Assembly: GCA_001580565.1 (NCBI GenBank)
Contig: LRBF01000096.1
Location: forward strand, 25,939 to 89,938
From: Caballeronia megalochromosomata
GTDB lineage: Bacteria > Pseudomonadota > Gammaproteobacteria > Burkholderiales > Burkholderiaceae
Reading direction: 5' to 3'
DNA: 64,000 bases
Shown: positions 26,209 to 35,183 of the stretch, one piece after another
Layout of the letters: each line of letters opens with the position of its first letter
Numbering within the stretch: position 1 is the stretch's first letter
Translations under genes and position numbers: made by a program
Notes under the pieces: model-generated
The model's input: only the letters and a program-made list of their open reading frames with translations
The model's database searches: none
What the model was told of the DNA's origin: nothing

Positions 26209-27212
26209 GCGTGTTGCTCCTGTTTCGTGTTGGCGTGCGTCGCCGTGACGGCGCGAAGCTGCGCCATCGCGAGCACCATGTCGAGGGTGGGTGTGGCCAC
26301 GTCCGTGAGTTCGCGTAGTGCGCGAATCGAGCGGGCGAGCGGGTCGAGTTCAAGCGGACGGCCTGCTTCGAGGTCCTGCAGCATCGACATCTTGTGATGC
26401 AGCGCACTCACCGTCAGCGCGATGCGCCTGTCGGGCGACGGACCGATCGAGAGCCCCAGTTGCGCGGCAATGGCGTCCGCTTCCGACATCATCGCCCTGA
26501 CGACGGACAGCACGCCGCCCGCCTCGGCCATCTCTCCGAGCGTGCCCTGCGTGAGCAACGCGACGGGATTGAACGAGAGGCTGTTGACGAACTTGACCCA
26601 GATTGCCGAGCGGATGTCCTTGTTCACCTTCGCGTCGATGCCGCTCGCGCACAGCAATTCGCTCAACGCGCGCGCGCGCTCCGAATCGCTGCCGTCGAGC
26701 TCGCCGACCGGACAGCCCGCTTTCGTGCCGTCCTGCACGATCACGCCCGGCGCGCTCGCGTGTGCGCCGATCCAGTAGACGCAGCCGAGCACCTGCTCAG
26801 GCGGCATGACCCGCCACTGCCGTCCGTCACGGTCGATGGCGGGCAACTGCGTGCCGTCGAAACGTCCGGGCAGCGCATGAAAGAAGTAGTACGGAATGCC
26901 GGTGGTCGGCGGCAGCACCGTCGTGTGCGGGCCGATCAGCGGCGCGATCTGCTCGAGCGCGCCATCGACCTGATGCGCCTTCAGCGTGATGAACACATAA
27001 TCCTGCTCGCCGAGTTCGCGTGTATCCGAGGTTGCGCGCACGTGCACCGTGAATGCGTCACTCGCGGTCTTCACGCTCAGACCGTGGCGGCGGACGGCGT
27101 CGAGCGTCCTGCCACGCGCGACGACGCTCACTTCGCACTGCCCGGCGCGCGCGAGATGCGCCGCCAGATAGCCGCCGATCGCCCCGCCTCCGAAAATGCA
27201 TATCCTCTGCAT
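26205..27212 (-). CDS. ApbA/PanE-family (ketopantoate reductase-like) dehydrogenase
   Basis: 335 residues from ATG 27212. The N-terminus 'RICIFGGGAIGGYLAAHLARAG' is a Rossmann nucleotide-binding loop. 'NKDIRSAIWVKFVNSLSFNPVALLTQG' is the family's conserved helix carrying the catalytic Lys, and 'DLEAGRPLELD' is the C-terminal substrate loop. The family reduces 2-oxo acids with NADPH, ketopantoate being the reference substrate. Operon position ahead of a CoA-transferase (ATGA overlap) suggests a catabolic 2-hydroxy/2-oxo-acid paralogue rather than pantothenate synthesis. Confidence 0.87.
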   Translation of the reverse strand: MQRICIFGGGAIGGYLAAHLARAGQCEVSVVARGRTLDAVRRHGLSVKTASDAFTVHVRATSDTRELGEQDYVFITLKAHQVDGALEQIAPLIGPHTTVLPPTTGIPYYFFHALPGRFDGTQLPAIDRDGRQWRVMPPEQVLGCVYWIGAHASAPGVIVQDGTKAGCPVGELDGSDSERARALSELLCASGIDAKVNKDIRSAIWVKFVNSLSFNPVALLTQGTLGEMAEAGGVLSVVRAMMSEADAIAAQLGLSIGPSPDRRIALTVSALHHKMSMLQDLEAGRPLELDPLARSIRALRELTDVATPTLDMVLAMAQLRAVTATHANTKQEQHA

Positions 27213-27391
27213 GGTGCGCTCTCTCGCATAGCCGATGAACTGCGCCCGCTCCATGCATCGCTTGGGGAAGATGCGATGGCAGACGCATACGATGAGCACA
27301 CGATACGGGCCACACAGGCACGAGGGGAAATACTAAAAAACGATGATTCAAGCAGATCGGCGTATAGCTGCGAGCGCGGAATATCGGCGGG

Positions 27392-28324
27392 TTAGCGGGC
27401 GGCCTGCTCGCCTTGTCGCGCGCGCCGGAACGCCGCGGGCGCGACACCTACCGTGCGGCTGAATGCCGTGCTGAATGCGCTGTCCGAGTAGTAGCCGATG
27501 GACAGCGCGATGTCGGTGAGCGAACGTTCGCTGTTGAGCAACGCGTCCTTGGCGAGCGCGATGCGCCAGTTCGACAGATACGTGGCCGGCGCGACGCCGA
27601 CGCGCTCCGCGAAGCGCCGCGCGAATGCGGCGCGCGACATGCCGACGTCCTTCGCGAGCCCGTCGACGGTCCAGTGACGCGCGACGTCCGCGTGCATCTT
27701 CTGCAGCGCGAGGTGGATGTGCGGATCGGCCATGCCGCTGAACCAGCCGGCCTCGCGCGAATCGATCCGGGTCAGCGGACGCCGCCACACTTCGACCAGC
27801 ATGATTTCGACGAGCCGGCTCATGACGAGATCGCGTCCCGGCAGATCGATGCTCGACTCCTCGCCGATCAGCGCGATGAGCCTCGACAACCGCCCCGCCT
27901 CTTCGTCCGACGAACGGATGTACAGAAAGTCCGGCAGCATGCCCGTGAACAGCGCCGTGTGTTCCGGACCGATCTGGAAGTATCCGCCGACGAGATGCAC
28001 TTTGGCGCCGCCCGCGCCTTCGTCCCAGCGAACGTACTCGTCGCTGGCCACGCCCTCTTCCAGCGCGTGCAGCGTGGCGCTTGCGTCGAGATCGCTGACG
28101 AGGCAGTAGCGGGCCGTCGCGCGCATGAGCATGTAATCGCCCTGACGCATCAGGAGCGGCTGGCCGTGGCGCGGCACGTACCAGCATTGTCCCGTCACGA
28201 CGAGGCAGAACACAGGGATATCCCGGCACGGCACGCTCATGCCCCAGCGGCCCTCCGCCTCGACCGTTCTCCAGCTGATTGCCTGGGGCCGCATGAGTCG
28301 GATGATATCGGTCAGGATGTCCAT
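27392..28324 (-). CDS. AraC-family regulator with cupin N-terminal domain
   Basis: 310 residues from ATG 28324. Residues 1-190 resemble the Cupin_6 effector domain common in AraC regulators ('WRTVEAEGRWGMSVP', 'CLVVTGQCWYVP', 'QGDYMLM'). The last 100 residues hold the two helix-turn-helix motifs ('WTVDGLAKDVGMSRAAFARRFAERVG' and 'LTDIALSIGYYSDSAFSTAFSR'). It is divergent from the SDR at 28446, and the genes at 19113-27212 start 180 bp beyond its 3' end on the same strand. It is a candidate regulator for either neighbour. Confidence 0.9.
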   Translation of the reverse strand: MDILTDIIRLMRPQAISWRTVEAEGRWGMSVPCRDIPVFCLVVTGQCWYVPRHGQPLLMRQGDYMLMRATARYCLVSDLDASATLHALEEGVASDEYVRWDEGAGGAKVHLVGGYFQIGPEHTALFTGMLPDFLYIRSSDEEAGRLSRLIALIGEESSIDLPGRDLVMSRLVEIMLVEVWRRPLTRIDSREAGWFSGMADPHIHLALQKMHADVARHWTVDGLAKDVGMSRAAFARRFAERVGVAPATYLSNWRIALAKDALLNSERSLTDIALSIGYYSDSAFSTAFSRTVGVAPAAFRRARQGEQAAR

Positions 28325-28445
28325 ATTGAGACGATCGATAAAATTTCAGAGACGGGCTCTTATAGATTAACTCATTGCGTTGCCTTAACTTGTATCCCAG
28401 CGACCGGTGTGCATGCATCGGCGAAAAACAAGACGGAGACACGCA

Positions 28446-29243
28446 ATGAAGCTCAAGGACCGGGTCGTCGTGGTCACGGGCGCGGCGCAGGGCATGGGCC
28501 GCGCCATCGCAATCGAAGCGGCGCGTCAGGGCGCGGCCTGGGTCACGCTCGCGGACGTGCAGGAAGACCGCAGCGCGACGGCCGCTCACGAAGTCGGGCA
28601 GGCGGGCGCGAAGAGCTCCTTCATCCGCACCGACCTGTCGGACACGGCCGCCATTCGCCACATGATCGACGAAACCGCGCGCCTCGCGGGCGGCATCGAC
28701 GTGCTCGTCAACAACGCCGGCGTCACCGACGACGGCCTGACGGGCCGCGCGCCGACGATCGAAGACCTGCCCGAATCGGTCTGGGACACGGTCATGAACG
28801 TCAATCTCAAGGCGATGTGGCTCGCGAGCAAATTCGCCGCGCCGTGGTTGCGGCGATCCACGAAGAGTCCTGCCATCGTCAACGGCGCGTCGGTCGCGGG
28901 CAGTGTCGCTTATCCGGGTTTGCCCGCGTACGCGGCGAGCAAGGGCGGCGTCGCGATGCTGACCAAAGCCATCGCCCTCGATCTCGCCGAGGCCGGCATA
29001 CGCTGCAACGCCTATGCGCCGGGCGCGATCGACACGCCCATGCTGAGCCACAGCGTGGAGCACGCGGAGGACCGCGAAAAAGCGCGCGCGCGCCTGTGGG
29101 GCACGCATCTGCTCAAACGTCTGGGACGCCCCGAAGAAGTCGCGAAGCTGGTGTGCTTTCTCGCTTCCGACGAAGCGTCGTTCTCGACGGGCAGCACCTT
29201 CAGCGTCGACGCCGGCACGCTCGCGTGGCGTGGCGTGCACTGA
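28446..29243 (+). CDS. Short-chain dehydrogenase/reductase
   Basis: 265 residues from ATG 28446 (GGAG 8 bases upstream). Motifs: 'TGAAQGMG' cofactor loop, 'NNAGVTDDG', and catalytic 'YAASK'. The C-terminus 'FSTGSTFSVDAGTLAW' fits the classical SDR family. Divergent from the AraC regulator and 216 bp ahead of a LysR gene. It probably oxidises or reduces an alcohol/ketone intermediate of the island. Substrate not predictable. Confidence 0.88.
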   Translation: MKLKDRVVVVTGAAQGMGRAIAIEAARQGAAWVTLADVQEDRSATAAHEVGQAGAKSSFIRTDLSDTAAIRHMIDETARLAGGIDVLVNNAGVTDDGLTGRAPTIEDLPESVWDTVMNVNLKAMWLASKFAAPWLRRSTKSPAIVNGASVAGSVAYPGLPAYAASKGGVAMLTKAIALDLAEAGIRCNAYAPGAIDTPMLSHSVEHAEDREKARARLWGTHLLKRLGRPEEVAKLVCFLASDEASFSTGSTFSVDAGTLAWRGVH

Positions 29244-29459
29244 GCGCCGCAGCACCATGCGAGCGACAGACGGACATGGCGGTTCGCCGAAACGCGCGCA
29301 ACGCCTGACACGCGCGCTGTCCCTCGCCTTGTACATGACGGACCCCATCCGTCTGGCCGCCGATGATTGCCTCGTCGCCGAATATCTCGGCGCAACGGCA
29401 TCGAATCTGCGCGGGCCGGTCGTCACCGGCTGCGCGAATAGCAGAGAAGGAACGCCGAC

Positions 29460-30419
29460 ATGAACATGCGCCAACTCCAGTACTTCCTCGCCGTCGCTGC
29501 CGAGCTGAATTTCACGCGCGCATCGGAACGCGTGAATATCGCTCAGCCCGCATTGAGCGCGCAGATCATCGCGCTGGAAGACGAACTGGGCACGCCGCTC
29601 TTCACGCGCGAGAAGCGCAAGGTGCTGCTGACGCCGGCGGGCGAAATCCTCGTCGAACATGCGCAGCGCGTGCTCAACACGGCCACGGCGGCGATCGCCG
29701 CGGTGCGTGCGTCGGGACGCGGGGCGCGCGCTCATCTTATCGTCGGCTCTATCTACACGGCCATCTATTGCTTCCTGCCGAACACGCTGCGGATCTTCAA
29801 CACGCTCGCGCCGAACTCGGACGTCAGCCTGCAGGAGATGACCATCTCGCAGCAGATCGCCGGTCTCAAGGAAGGGCTGATCGAAGTCGGGCTCGTGCGC
29901 GGGCATGTCTTCGATCACAACATCGTGACCGAGCTGCTGTATCGCGAGCTGCTCGTGGTCGCCGTGCCGGCGGGAAGCGAGTACGACGTTCCCGGTCCCG
30001 TCGATCTCCATGATCTGGCAAGGTGGCCGCTGATCGCCGTCGCGCGCGGCACGGCGACGGAGCGTGGCTACGGCGACAAGATTCTCGACATCTTCGACGA
30101 TGCGAACCTCAAGCCCAACGTCGCCAAGGAGGCCTACGACATGCATACGTCCACGTGCCTCGTCGCGGCGGGCGTGGGCGTCGCCGTCGTGCCCGCCATC
30201 ATGCAGCTGATGCAGCCGCACGGCGTCGCCTATCGGCCGCTCGCGGTCGACACACCGGGCGTCTCGCTGTCGCTCGCCTGGCACAAGGACCGCGTCCCGC
30301 CGCTGCTCAATGCATGGCGCGAAGCCGCGCGTACCAACGCGGCGCAACTGATCGCGCGCCATCCGCAATACTTCATCGATACTTCCACCCCGCGTCTCGT
30401 CGAAGCCGCGGCTGCCTGA
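29460..30419 (+). CDS. LysR-family transcriptional regulator
   Basis: 319 residues from ATG 29460. The N-terminal winged helix-turn-helix is 'MRQLQYFLAVAAELNFTRASERVNIAQPALSAQIIALEDELG', split here by the familiar pattern FTRAS-x-x-x-x-x-AQPALS. The effector domain follows ('LLTPAGE', 'IAGLKEGLIEVGLVRG'). This is the BenM/CatR-like subgroup that often controls aromatic catabolism. It is convergent with, and only 5 bp from the end of, the sixteen-gene catabolic unit. Confidence 0.9.
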   Translation: MNMRQLQYFLAVAAELNFTRASERVNIAQPALSAQIIALEDELGTPLFTREKRKVLLTPAGEILVEHAQRVLNTATAAIAAVRASGRGARAHLIVGSIYTAIYCFLPNTLRIFNTLAPNSDVSLQEMTISQQIAGLKEGLIEVGLVRGHVFDHNIVTELLYRELLVVAVPAGSEYDVPGPVDLHDLARWPLIAVARGTATERGYGDKILDIFDDANLKPNVAKEAYDMHTSTCLVAAGVGVAVVPAIMQLMQPHGVAYRPLAVDTPGVSLSLAWHKDRVPPLLNAWREAARTNAAQLIARHPQYFIDTSTPRLVEAAAA

Positions 30420-30424
30420 CGCGT

Positions 30425-31588
30425 TCAACGCGGCTCTTGCAGCCAGTCATCGATTTCTCCGCTGTGTTCGCCCAGATGCGGCGCCGCGCGCACCTCGGCC
30501 GCTGGCGCGCCGTGAAAACGCACCGGCGGACGCATCTGCACATAATCGCCTTCCGACGGATGCGTTCTGCGCTCGAAGAATCCCGTCGACGCGAGATGCG
30601 GATCTGCGAGCACGCCGTCGAGATCCCTGACTTCGGATGCGGGGATATCGCATTCGGCCAATAGCGTCAGCCAGTCACGCAACGGCCTGTCCGCCACGAT
30701 ACGGGCCATTTCCGCATGCATGCGGTCGAGCGCGTGGAATCGTTCGCGCGCCGTGCACAGCTTCGCGCGCTTCAGAAAGTCCGCGTGACCCGTGACGTCG
30801 AAGAAGCGCACCCAGCGTTCGTCCGTATACGGCGCAATCGCGATATGACCATCGAGACACTTCAGCGGCTGGCGCAGCGGATCGAGCTGACGCGGATAGC
30901 CTGCGGTGTCCGTCGGCGGAATCAGCGTGCGGCCGTAGAGATGCTCCTGCAACAGGAAATGCGTGAAGCTCTCGAACATGGGCACTTCGACCGACTGCCC
31001 GCCTCCGGTCCGCTCCCGATGCAGCAAGGCGCCGAGCACGGCATAGATCGCGTGCAGGCCGGCGACCTTGTCCGCCATCGCCATCGGAAGATAGCGGGGC
31101 GCCGGGTTGCCGTCGGTGCGCGGCAAGAGACTCGCCGCACCGGATGCGGCCTGAATGATGTCGTCATAGGCTGGTCTGCCCGCATACGGGCCGTCCTCGC
31201 CGAAGCCCGTGCAATGCACGTACACGAGACGTGGATGCTGTGCGCGAATGGCGTCGTAGCCGAGACCGAGCCGCTCGATCGCATCGCGGCGCAGATTGTG
31301 GATGAACACGTCGCACCGCGCGAGCAGGCGCATGAGCGACGCCCTGCCGCGCGGCGTCTTCAGATCCCACACGACCGAGCGCTTGCCGCGATTGAGCGTC
31401 ATGTGCGCCGGTCCCATGCCGCGCGTCTTCGCGGGCCGCCCGACGCGCCTGATCTCGTCGCCCGCGAGCGGCTCGATCTTGATGACGTCCGCGCCCATTT
31501 CGGCGAGCGTCGCCGTGCAATACGGGCCGAAGATCACCGACGTCATGTCGAGAATGCGCACGCCGTCGAGAATGGACGATGCAGCCAT
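30425..31588 (-). CDS. Family III CoA-transferase (CaiB/BaiF)
   Basis: 387 residues from ATG 31588 (AGGAAAG upstream). 'GVRILDMTSVIFGPYCTATLAEMGADVIKIEP', 'NRGKRSVVWDLK' and the catalytic-Asp region 'PMAMADKVAGLHAIYAVL' identify the family. It is the last gene of the 30425-47699 series, 24 bp after the ferredoxin reductase gene. It probably activates an acid intermediate by transferring CoA from another thioester. Differs substantially from the two other CoA-transferases here, so a different acid pair is likely. Confidence 0.9.
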   Translation of the reverse strand: MAASSILDGVRILDMTSVIFGPYCTATLAEMGADVIKIEPLAGDEIRRVGRPAKTRGMGPAHMTLNRGKRSVVWDLKTPRGRASLMRLLARCDVFIHNLRRDAIERLGLGYDAIRAQHPRLVYVHCTGFGEDGPYAGRPAYDDIIQAASGAASLLPRTDGNPAPRYLPMAMADKVAGLHAIYAVLGALLHRERTGGGQSVEVPMFESFTHFLLQEHLYGRTLIPPTDTAGYPRQLDPLRQPLKCLDGHIAIAPYTDERWVRFFDVTGHADFLKRAKLCTARERFHALDRMHAEMARIVADRPLRDWLTLLAECDIPASEVRDLDGVLADPHLASTGFFERRTHPSEGDYVQMRPPVRFHGAPAAEVRAAPHLGEHSGEIDDWLQEPR

Positions 31589-31612
31589 GAAAGTCTTTCC
31601 TCGCAGCGGGTA

Positions 31613-32860
31613 TCAGACCGCTTCTTCGATCGTCAGCAGCAGCTTCAGGTTGAACGACGGATCGGCGGCCTGCTCGCGCGACGGGCTGATGCGCCGTTGC
31701 AGCAGCCGTCGCGCGGCCATGTGATCGGCTGGCCGGTTGCACGATTCGACGCCCGTCAGCCGGTGATGCCTGAAGCGGAACACCGAGAACGCACCGGACG
31801 CGGGATCGCCGCGCACCACGCTGCTGTCGAGCCTGCGCGCGACACCCGCGATCTGCAGTCGCACGCCGCCCTGATCGCTCCAGAAAACGGGCGTCTGGTC
31901 GTACGGCGTCGCATCGCCGAGCAGCGAACGCGCGACATGTCGCGCCTGATCGACCGCGTTCTGCACCGATTCAAGACGCAGCAGATCGCCGCCGTCGAAG
32001 GCGTAGGGAAACGCCGCGCAATCGCCGATGGCGGAGATCGCCGGGTCCGACGTGCGCAGCCGTTCGTCCACGATGACGCCATTGAACGCGGACAGGCCGC
32101 ACGCGGAGGCAAGCTCGCTGTTCGGCACGACACCAGCGGCCACGAGCACGAGATCGGCGTCGAGCCGCGTGCCGTCGGCGAGTTCGACCGCGCTCACGCG
32201 CTCGCCATGGCCGACGATGCTCGCCACGCGCGCGTCGAAGGAAAAGCGCACGCCGGCCGCCTGATGTTGCGCCGTGCACGCCGCCGACATGTCCACCGAG
32301 ATGGCGCGCTTCATCACGCGATCGAGGGATTCGACGACATGCACGCTGCATCCGCGCGCGGCCGCGATGCTGGCGACTTCGAGACCGAGAAACCCGCCGC
32401 CGATCACGACCACGCGGCGTGCTTCGTCGAGCGCCGCCTTGAGCCGTTGCGCATCGGATACGGAACGCAGCGACACGACGCCCTGCGTCGGCTGCGTCAG
32501 GAACGGCAGCGCGCGATTGCGCGACCCGGTCGCGAGCACGAGATGATCGTAGGGAACGCTGCGTCCCGACGCCAGCGACAGATGCCTGCGCCCACGATCG
32601 ATCGCACTGACGCGCTCGCCCGCGAGCCGTTCGATGCGCGCGTCGTCGAACCAGTGCGCTTCTTCGAGACTCAGTTCGTCTGCCGCGACATCGTCCGTCA
32701 GGAAACTTTTCGACAGCGGCGGCCTTTGATACGGCAAGCCCGCTTCGTCACCGATGAGCCGGATCACGCCTTCGTAGCCTTCTTCGCGCAGCGAGGCCGC
32801 GGCCTGCAAACCGGCCTGCCCCGCCCCGACGATCACGACCGATTCAGGCCGCGCGTTCAC
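31613..32860 (-). CDS. FAD-dependent ferredoxin reductase for P450 (first)
   Basis: 415 residues from GTG 32860. That start overlaps the ferredoxin stop as GTGA and has AGGAGAG 7 bases upstream, which decides it over longer alternatives. Two Rossmann folds are visible: FAD loop 'VVIVGAGQAGLQAAASLREEGYEG' at the N-terminus and NAD loop 'VVVIGGGFLGLEVASIAAARG'. 'AIGDCAAFP' is the second FAD-binding motif. Homologous to putidaredoxin/rhodocoxin reductases, it should pass NADH electrons to the adjacent 3Fe-4S ferredoxin. Confidence 0.92.
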   Translation of the reverse strand: MNARPESVVIVGAGQAGLQAAASLREEGYEGVIRLIGDEAGLPYQRPPLSKSFLTDDVAADELSLEEAHWFDDARIERLAGERVSAIDRGRRHLSLASGRSVPYDHLVLATGSRNRALPFLTQPTQGVVSLRSVSDAQRLKAALDEARRVVVIGGGFLGLEVASIAAARGCSVHVVESLDRVMKRAISVDMSAACTAQHQAAGVRFSFDARVASIVGHGERVSAVELADGTRLDADLVLVAAGVVPNSELASACGLSAFNGVIVDERLRTSDPAISAIGDCAAFPYAFDGGDLLRLESVQNAVDQARHVARSLLGDATPYDQTPVFWSDQGGVRLQIAGVARRLDSSVVRGDPASGAFSVFRFRHHRLTGVESCNRPADHMAARRLLQRRISPSREQAADPSFNLKLLLTIEEAV

Positions 32861-33108
32861 TGCCCGCTCTCCTGCGCGGCCGCATCGGAAGGGAGCTTCT
32901 CGACCTTGATCGCCTTCGACGGGCATTTGCGCGCCGCGCCCAGCACCTTTTCGTACAGCGCTTCGTCCGGCTCCGTCTGCAAGAGCTTCACTACGCCATC
33001 CTCGTCGCGCTGATCGAACACCTCGGCGCTCGACAGCACGCACAGTCCCGCGCCGACGCACACATCCTGATCGACGGCGACGCGCAGTTTGAAGTTTCCG
33101 TTTGCCAT
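32857..33108 (-). CDS. 3Fe-4S ferredoxin of P450 type
   Basis: 83 residues from ATG 33108 (GGAGAG upstream). 'DVCVGAGLC' places Cys 17 and Cys 23, and 'KCPSKAI' gives Cys 62. The CxxxxxC...CP pattern with a missing fourth Cys is that of single-cluster 3Fe-4S ferredoxins that serve soluble P450s (SoyB-like). It lies between its likely P450 (44 bp upstream) and its reductase (GTGA overlap), a three-gene electron chain. Confidence 0.92.
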   Translation of the reverse strand: MANGNFKLRVAVDQDVCVGAGLCVLSSAEVFDQRDEDGVVKLLQTEPDEALYEKVLGAARKCPSKAIKVEKLPSDAAAQESGQ

Positions 33109-33151
33109 GCCCTACTCTCCTTCATCGCGCGAACGAGCGCGCGGCGTTTGA

Positions 33152-34363
33152 TTACCAGGTGACGGGCAAGGCTTCGAGACCCTGCACGAAATGATCGCCT
33201 TTGCCCTTGATCTCTTCGAGCGGCACGGCGAAGCGCAGGCCCGGCATGCGCTCGAACAGCGACGCGAACACGACCTGCAACTCGACGCGCGCGAGCGGCT
33301 GCCCGAGACACTGATGAATGCCATAGCTGAACGCGACGTGATGATCGGCCTTGCGTGTGATGTCGAACCGATCGGGCTGCTCGAACGCCGTGGCGTCGTG
33401 ATTCGCGCCGGAAATCAGCGCGATCACGCCCTCGCCCTTGCGGATCATCTGTCCCGCCACTTCGACGTCTTCCGTCGCGACCCGGAATGCGTTGTAGTGA
33501 ACGATGGTGTGAAAGCGCAGCATTTCCTCGACCGCATTGCGCAGCAGCGAAGGGTTCTCGCGCAACAAGCGCAACTGGTCCGGGTTGGTGAGGAAGCTGA
33601 AGACGCCGAGCGCCATCTGGTTCGCTGTTGTTTCATGGCCGGCCATCAGCAGCAGTTCGGCCATGATGACCAACTCGCGATGCGTCAGATGCCCCGGCCG
33701 CACCTGCTCGACGATCAGCCGGCTCAGCAGGTCCGTGCGGTTCTCCGCATCTTTCGCGCGCTCCGTGATGAGGCGGTCGAGATACGACAGGATGCGATCC
33801 GACGCCGCCTTCGGGATCGAAGGATCGACATCGAGCAGCACCTTCAGGCGGCTCTGCTCCTGGAAGAAGCCGTGATCGCACGCGGGCACGTCGAGCAGAC
33901 CCGCGATCACTTCCGACGTCAGCGGCAGAAAGAGATCTTCGACGAGATTCGCGGGCGGCCCTTTTTCAAGGAGTTCGTCCACGAGCCGGCTGAAGATCGA
34001 CTCGATGCGCGGGCGCATCTCGCTCACGCGCTTGATCATGAACTCCTTGGTCAGCATGCGGCGAAAGTGGCCATGCTGAGGCGGGTCCATGCGAATGAAC
34101 GCCGGCTCCAGATCGAGCACCGCGTTGCGCGCAGGCGAGAGACTCGGAAAGCCGCTCACGTGCGGATCGCCGCTGAAGCGGTTATCGCCGAGCACGGCGC
34201 GCACGTCGTCGTAACGCGTGAAAAGCCATGCATCCCTGCCATCCCACATGCGCACCTTCGCGGGGCCCGGCTGTCGCTGAAAGTCCCGGTACTCCGCGGG
34301 CGGGACGAACGGGCATTGCCGTGGCATCGGGAATGCCGGCTTGCTGAAAGGACATCCAGACAT
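33152..34363 (-). CDS. Cytochrome P450 (third of four)
   Basis: 403 residues from ATG 34363, chosen because GGGAGG lies 7 bases upstream; ATG 34384 is a weaker alternative. I-helix 'AGHETTANQMALG', K-helix 'EEMLRFHT' (ExxR), and heme loop 'FSYGIHQCLGQPLA' with Cys 352. It is the only P450 of the four with its own ferredoxin and reductase immediately downstream. It is flanked upstream by an SDR and the acyl-CoA ligase, so it probably acts on a carboxylic acid or its precursor. Substrate unknown. Confidence 0.93.
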   Translation of the reverse strand: MSGCPFSKPAFPMPRQCPFVPPAEYRDFQRQPGPAKVRMWDGRDAWLFTRYDDVRAVLGDNRFSGDPHVSGFPSLSPARNAVLDLEPAFIRMDPPQHGHFRRMLTKEFMIKRVSEMRPRIESIFSRLVDELLEKGPPANLVEDLFLPLTSEVIAGLLDVPACDHGFFQEQSRLKVLLDVDPSIPKAASDRILSYLDRLITERAKDAENRTDLLSRLIVEQVRPGHLTHRELVIMAELLLMAGHETTANQMALGVFSFLTNPDQLRLLRENPSLLRNAVEEMLRFHTIVHYNAFRVATEDVEVAGQMIRKGEGVIALISGANHDATAFEQPDRFDITRKADHHVAFSYGIHQCLGQPLARVELQVVFASLFERMPGLRFAVPLEEIKGKGDHFVQGLEALPVTW

Positions 34364-34414
34364 CGTGCCTCCCGTCACATCCATTGAATGATTGAGCTCA
34401 TGTCGGGTAACCGC

Positions 34415-35110
34415 TCACAGACCGCCGTTGACGTCGAGCGTCGCGCCCGTCACGTAGCGCGCATCGTCGCTGACGAGAAAGCCGATGGCCGATGCGATCT
34501 CTTCGGGCTCCGCGGCGCGCTGCAGACCCGAGCCGGCGATGAGCCTGTCGCGAATCTCCTTCGGCACCTTTTCGCCCATCGCCGTGTTGATCGTGCCCGG
34601 CGACACCGCCGCGACGCGGATGCCGTGCGGCCCGAGCGGCTTGGCGAGACTCTTCGTCAGGTTGATGACGGCCGCCTTCGAACCGCCGTAGTCGGTCACG
34701 CCGCTGCCCGCCGTCGCCACGATCGACGCGAGGTTGACGATCACACCGCCCCCGCCCGCCTTGACGAGACGCTTCGCGACTTCCTGGCTCAAGAAGAAGG
34801 GTGCGCGCGCGTTGACCCCGTAGGTGAAGTCGTAGTCGGTCGGCGAGATGTCGAAGAAAGTCTTGCCGTGCCACACGCCCGCGTTATTGATGAGCACGCG
34901 GATGGTGCCGTACTGCGCGTCGATCGCCTCGACGGCCGTGCGGATCTGTTCGATGTCGGTGACGTCGCATTTGCGGTAGGCATAGTCGCCCTTGCCCGAC
35001 TCGGCGACGTCGAGGCCGACGACGGTGTAGCCGCGCTCGCTCAGGTTCTTGCAAATGGCTTGTCCCGTCAGGCCGTTCGAGCCCGTCACGACTGCAACGT
35101 TCGATGTCAT
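34415..35110 (-). CDS. Short-chain dehydrogenase/reductase
   Basis: 231 residues from ATG 35110 (GAGGTG upstream). Motifs: 'VTGSNGLTG' cofactor loop (a variant of TGxxxGxG), 'INNAGVW', and catalytic 'YGGSK'. Slightly shorter than the other SDRs of the window. It immediately precedes the P450 gene, again giving an SDR-P450 pairing. Likely oxidises the P450-made alcohol. Confidence 0.88.
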   Translation of the reverse strand: MTSNVAVVTGSNGLTGQAICKNLSERGYTVVGLDVAESGKGDYAYRKCDVTDIEQIRTAVEAIDAQYGTIRVLINNAGVWHGKTFFDISPTDYDFTYGVNARAPFFLSQEVAKRLVKAGGGGVIVNLASIVATAGSGVTDYGGSKAAVINLTKSLAKPLGPHGIRVAAVSPGTINTAMGEKVPKEIRDRLIAGSGLQRAAEPEEIASAIGFLVSDDARYVTGATLDVNGGL

Positions 35111-35183
35111 GTGTCACCTCTTCTCACGATATGTTCTTGAACCGGATCATCTTCCTGCGCGCTCTTCATCGAGCGGCTCAGGC

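Noticed and set aside
27348..30428. 1026-codon minus-strand open frame
   Set aside because: It spans the AraC, SDR and LysR genes in other frames; those three have clear domains and ribosome sites.
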